Source of the DNA: Beaufortia kweichowensis
Taxonomy: Eukaryota > Chordata > Actinopteri > Cypriniformes > Gastromyzontidae
Length of the DNA: 64,000 nucleotides
Reading direction: 5' to 3'
NCBI GenBank assembly: GCA_019155185.1
Contig: CM032801.1
Location: 5,819,351 to 5,883,350, forward strand
Shown: piece by piece, positions 63,780 through 64,000 of the stretch
How positions within the stretch are numbered: position 1 is the stretch's first letter
Layout: every line of letters starts with the position of its first letter
Notes under the pieces: generated by a model
What the model saw: the letters and a program-made list of their open reading frames with translations, nothing else
Databases searched by the model: none
What the model was told of the DNA's origin: nothing
Position numbers and translations under genes: made by a program

Positions 63780-64000
63780 GTAAGACCAGAAAAAACATCA
63801 CAAATCTTGTGACGGGATTCCTGTCAGGTCAAATCACAGCGAAAGCGTGAGTGGAGAAAGTCATTTGTACAGTAGCCAGTCTCAAAATTACAGCTATCAC
63901 AAGTTTTTGTTGTGTATCATGGGTAATTATTCCAGGCTGGTGTGGTTTCAGAAATCCTCTCCTGCTTTCGCTGTGATTGCTCGGGTGAGGTCAGCATGAG
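63780..64000 (+). other. Start of the next ate1 intron, cut by the window edge
   Basis: It starts with GTAAGACC directly after the GAG codon at 63777-63779. No further exon is recognisable before the edge. Confidence 0.6.

Noticed and set aside
1..64000. CRISPR arrays, bacterial operons, rRNA or full-length autonomous transposons
   Set aside because: None seen. Repeats are short eukaryotic elements, and no transposase or reverse transcriptase frame was recognised.

Overview
The window reads as nuclear DNA of a teleost fish, most likely cypriniform. Genes are split into short exons with GT-AG introns, proteins have vertebrate family lengths, intergenic DNA is AT-rich, and the repeats (tRNA-derived SINE tails, fold-back MITEs) resemble those of carp-like fish. 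The species call is inference. Nothing prokaryotic, viral or CRISPR-like was seen. Exon borders were placed by hand from splice signals, reading phase and remembered family sequences.

Layout. (1) 1.3-4.3 kb, minus: fbxo5 (Emi1, APC/C inhibitor). (2) 4.86-7.3 kb, minus: mtrf1l (mitochondrial release factor), next to fbxo5 as in human 6q25. (3) 7.3-15.6 kb: AT-rich DNA without a supported gene. (4) 15.7-26.8 kb, plus: slc29a1 (nucleoside transporter ENT1) with a long 5' non-coding part. (5) 27.4-29.4 kb, plus: an intronless CCDC177-like coiled-coil gene. (6) 30.7-34.0 kb, minus: a ZIP9-type zinc transporter (slc39a9 family), convergent with the CCDC177-like gene. (7) 37.4-53.2 kb, minus: tmem63b (OSCA/TMEM63 mechanosensitive channel) in 23 coding exons, one with an apparent 1-nt deletion. 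(8) 54.1 kb to the right edge, plus: the 5' part of ate1 (arginyl-tRNA-protein transferase), with two alternative first exons, head-to-head with tmem63b.

The genes do not form one pathway. The most unusual points are the tmem63b frameshift, the two ate1 first exons carrying variant CGYC motifs, a frame-preserving 42-nt tmem63b exon, and the placement of a CCDC177-like/ZIP9-like pair between slc29a1 and tmem63b. That pair resembles the human 14q24 CCDC177/SLC39A9 neighbourhood and may be an ohnolog pair absent from the human 6p21 region. Several dispersed repeat families have two or three copies inside the window.
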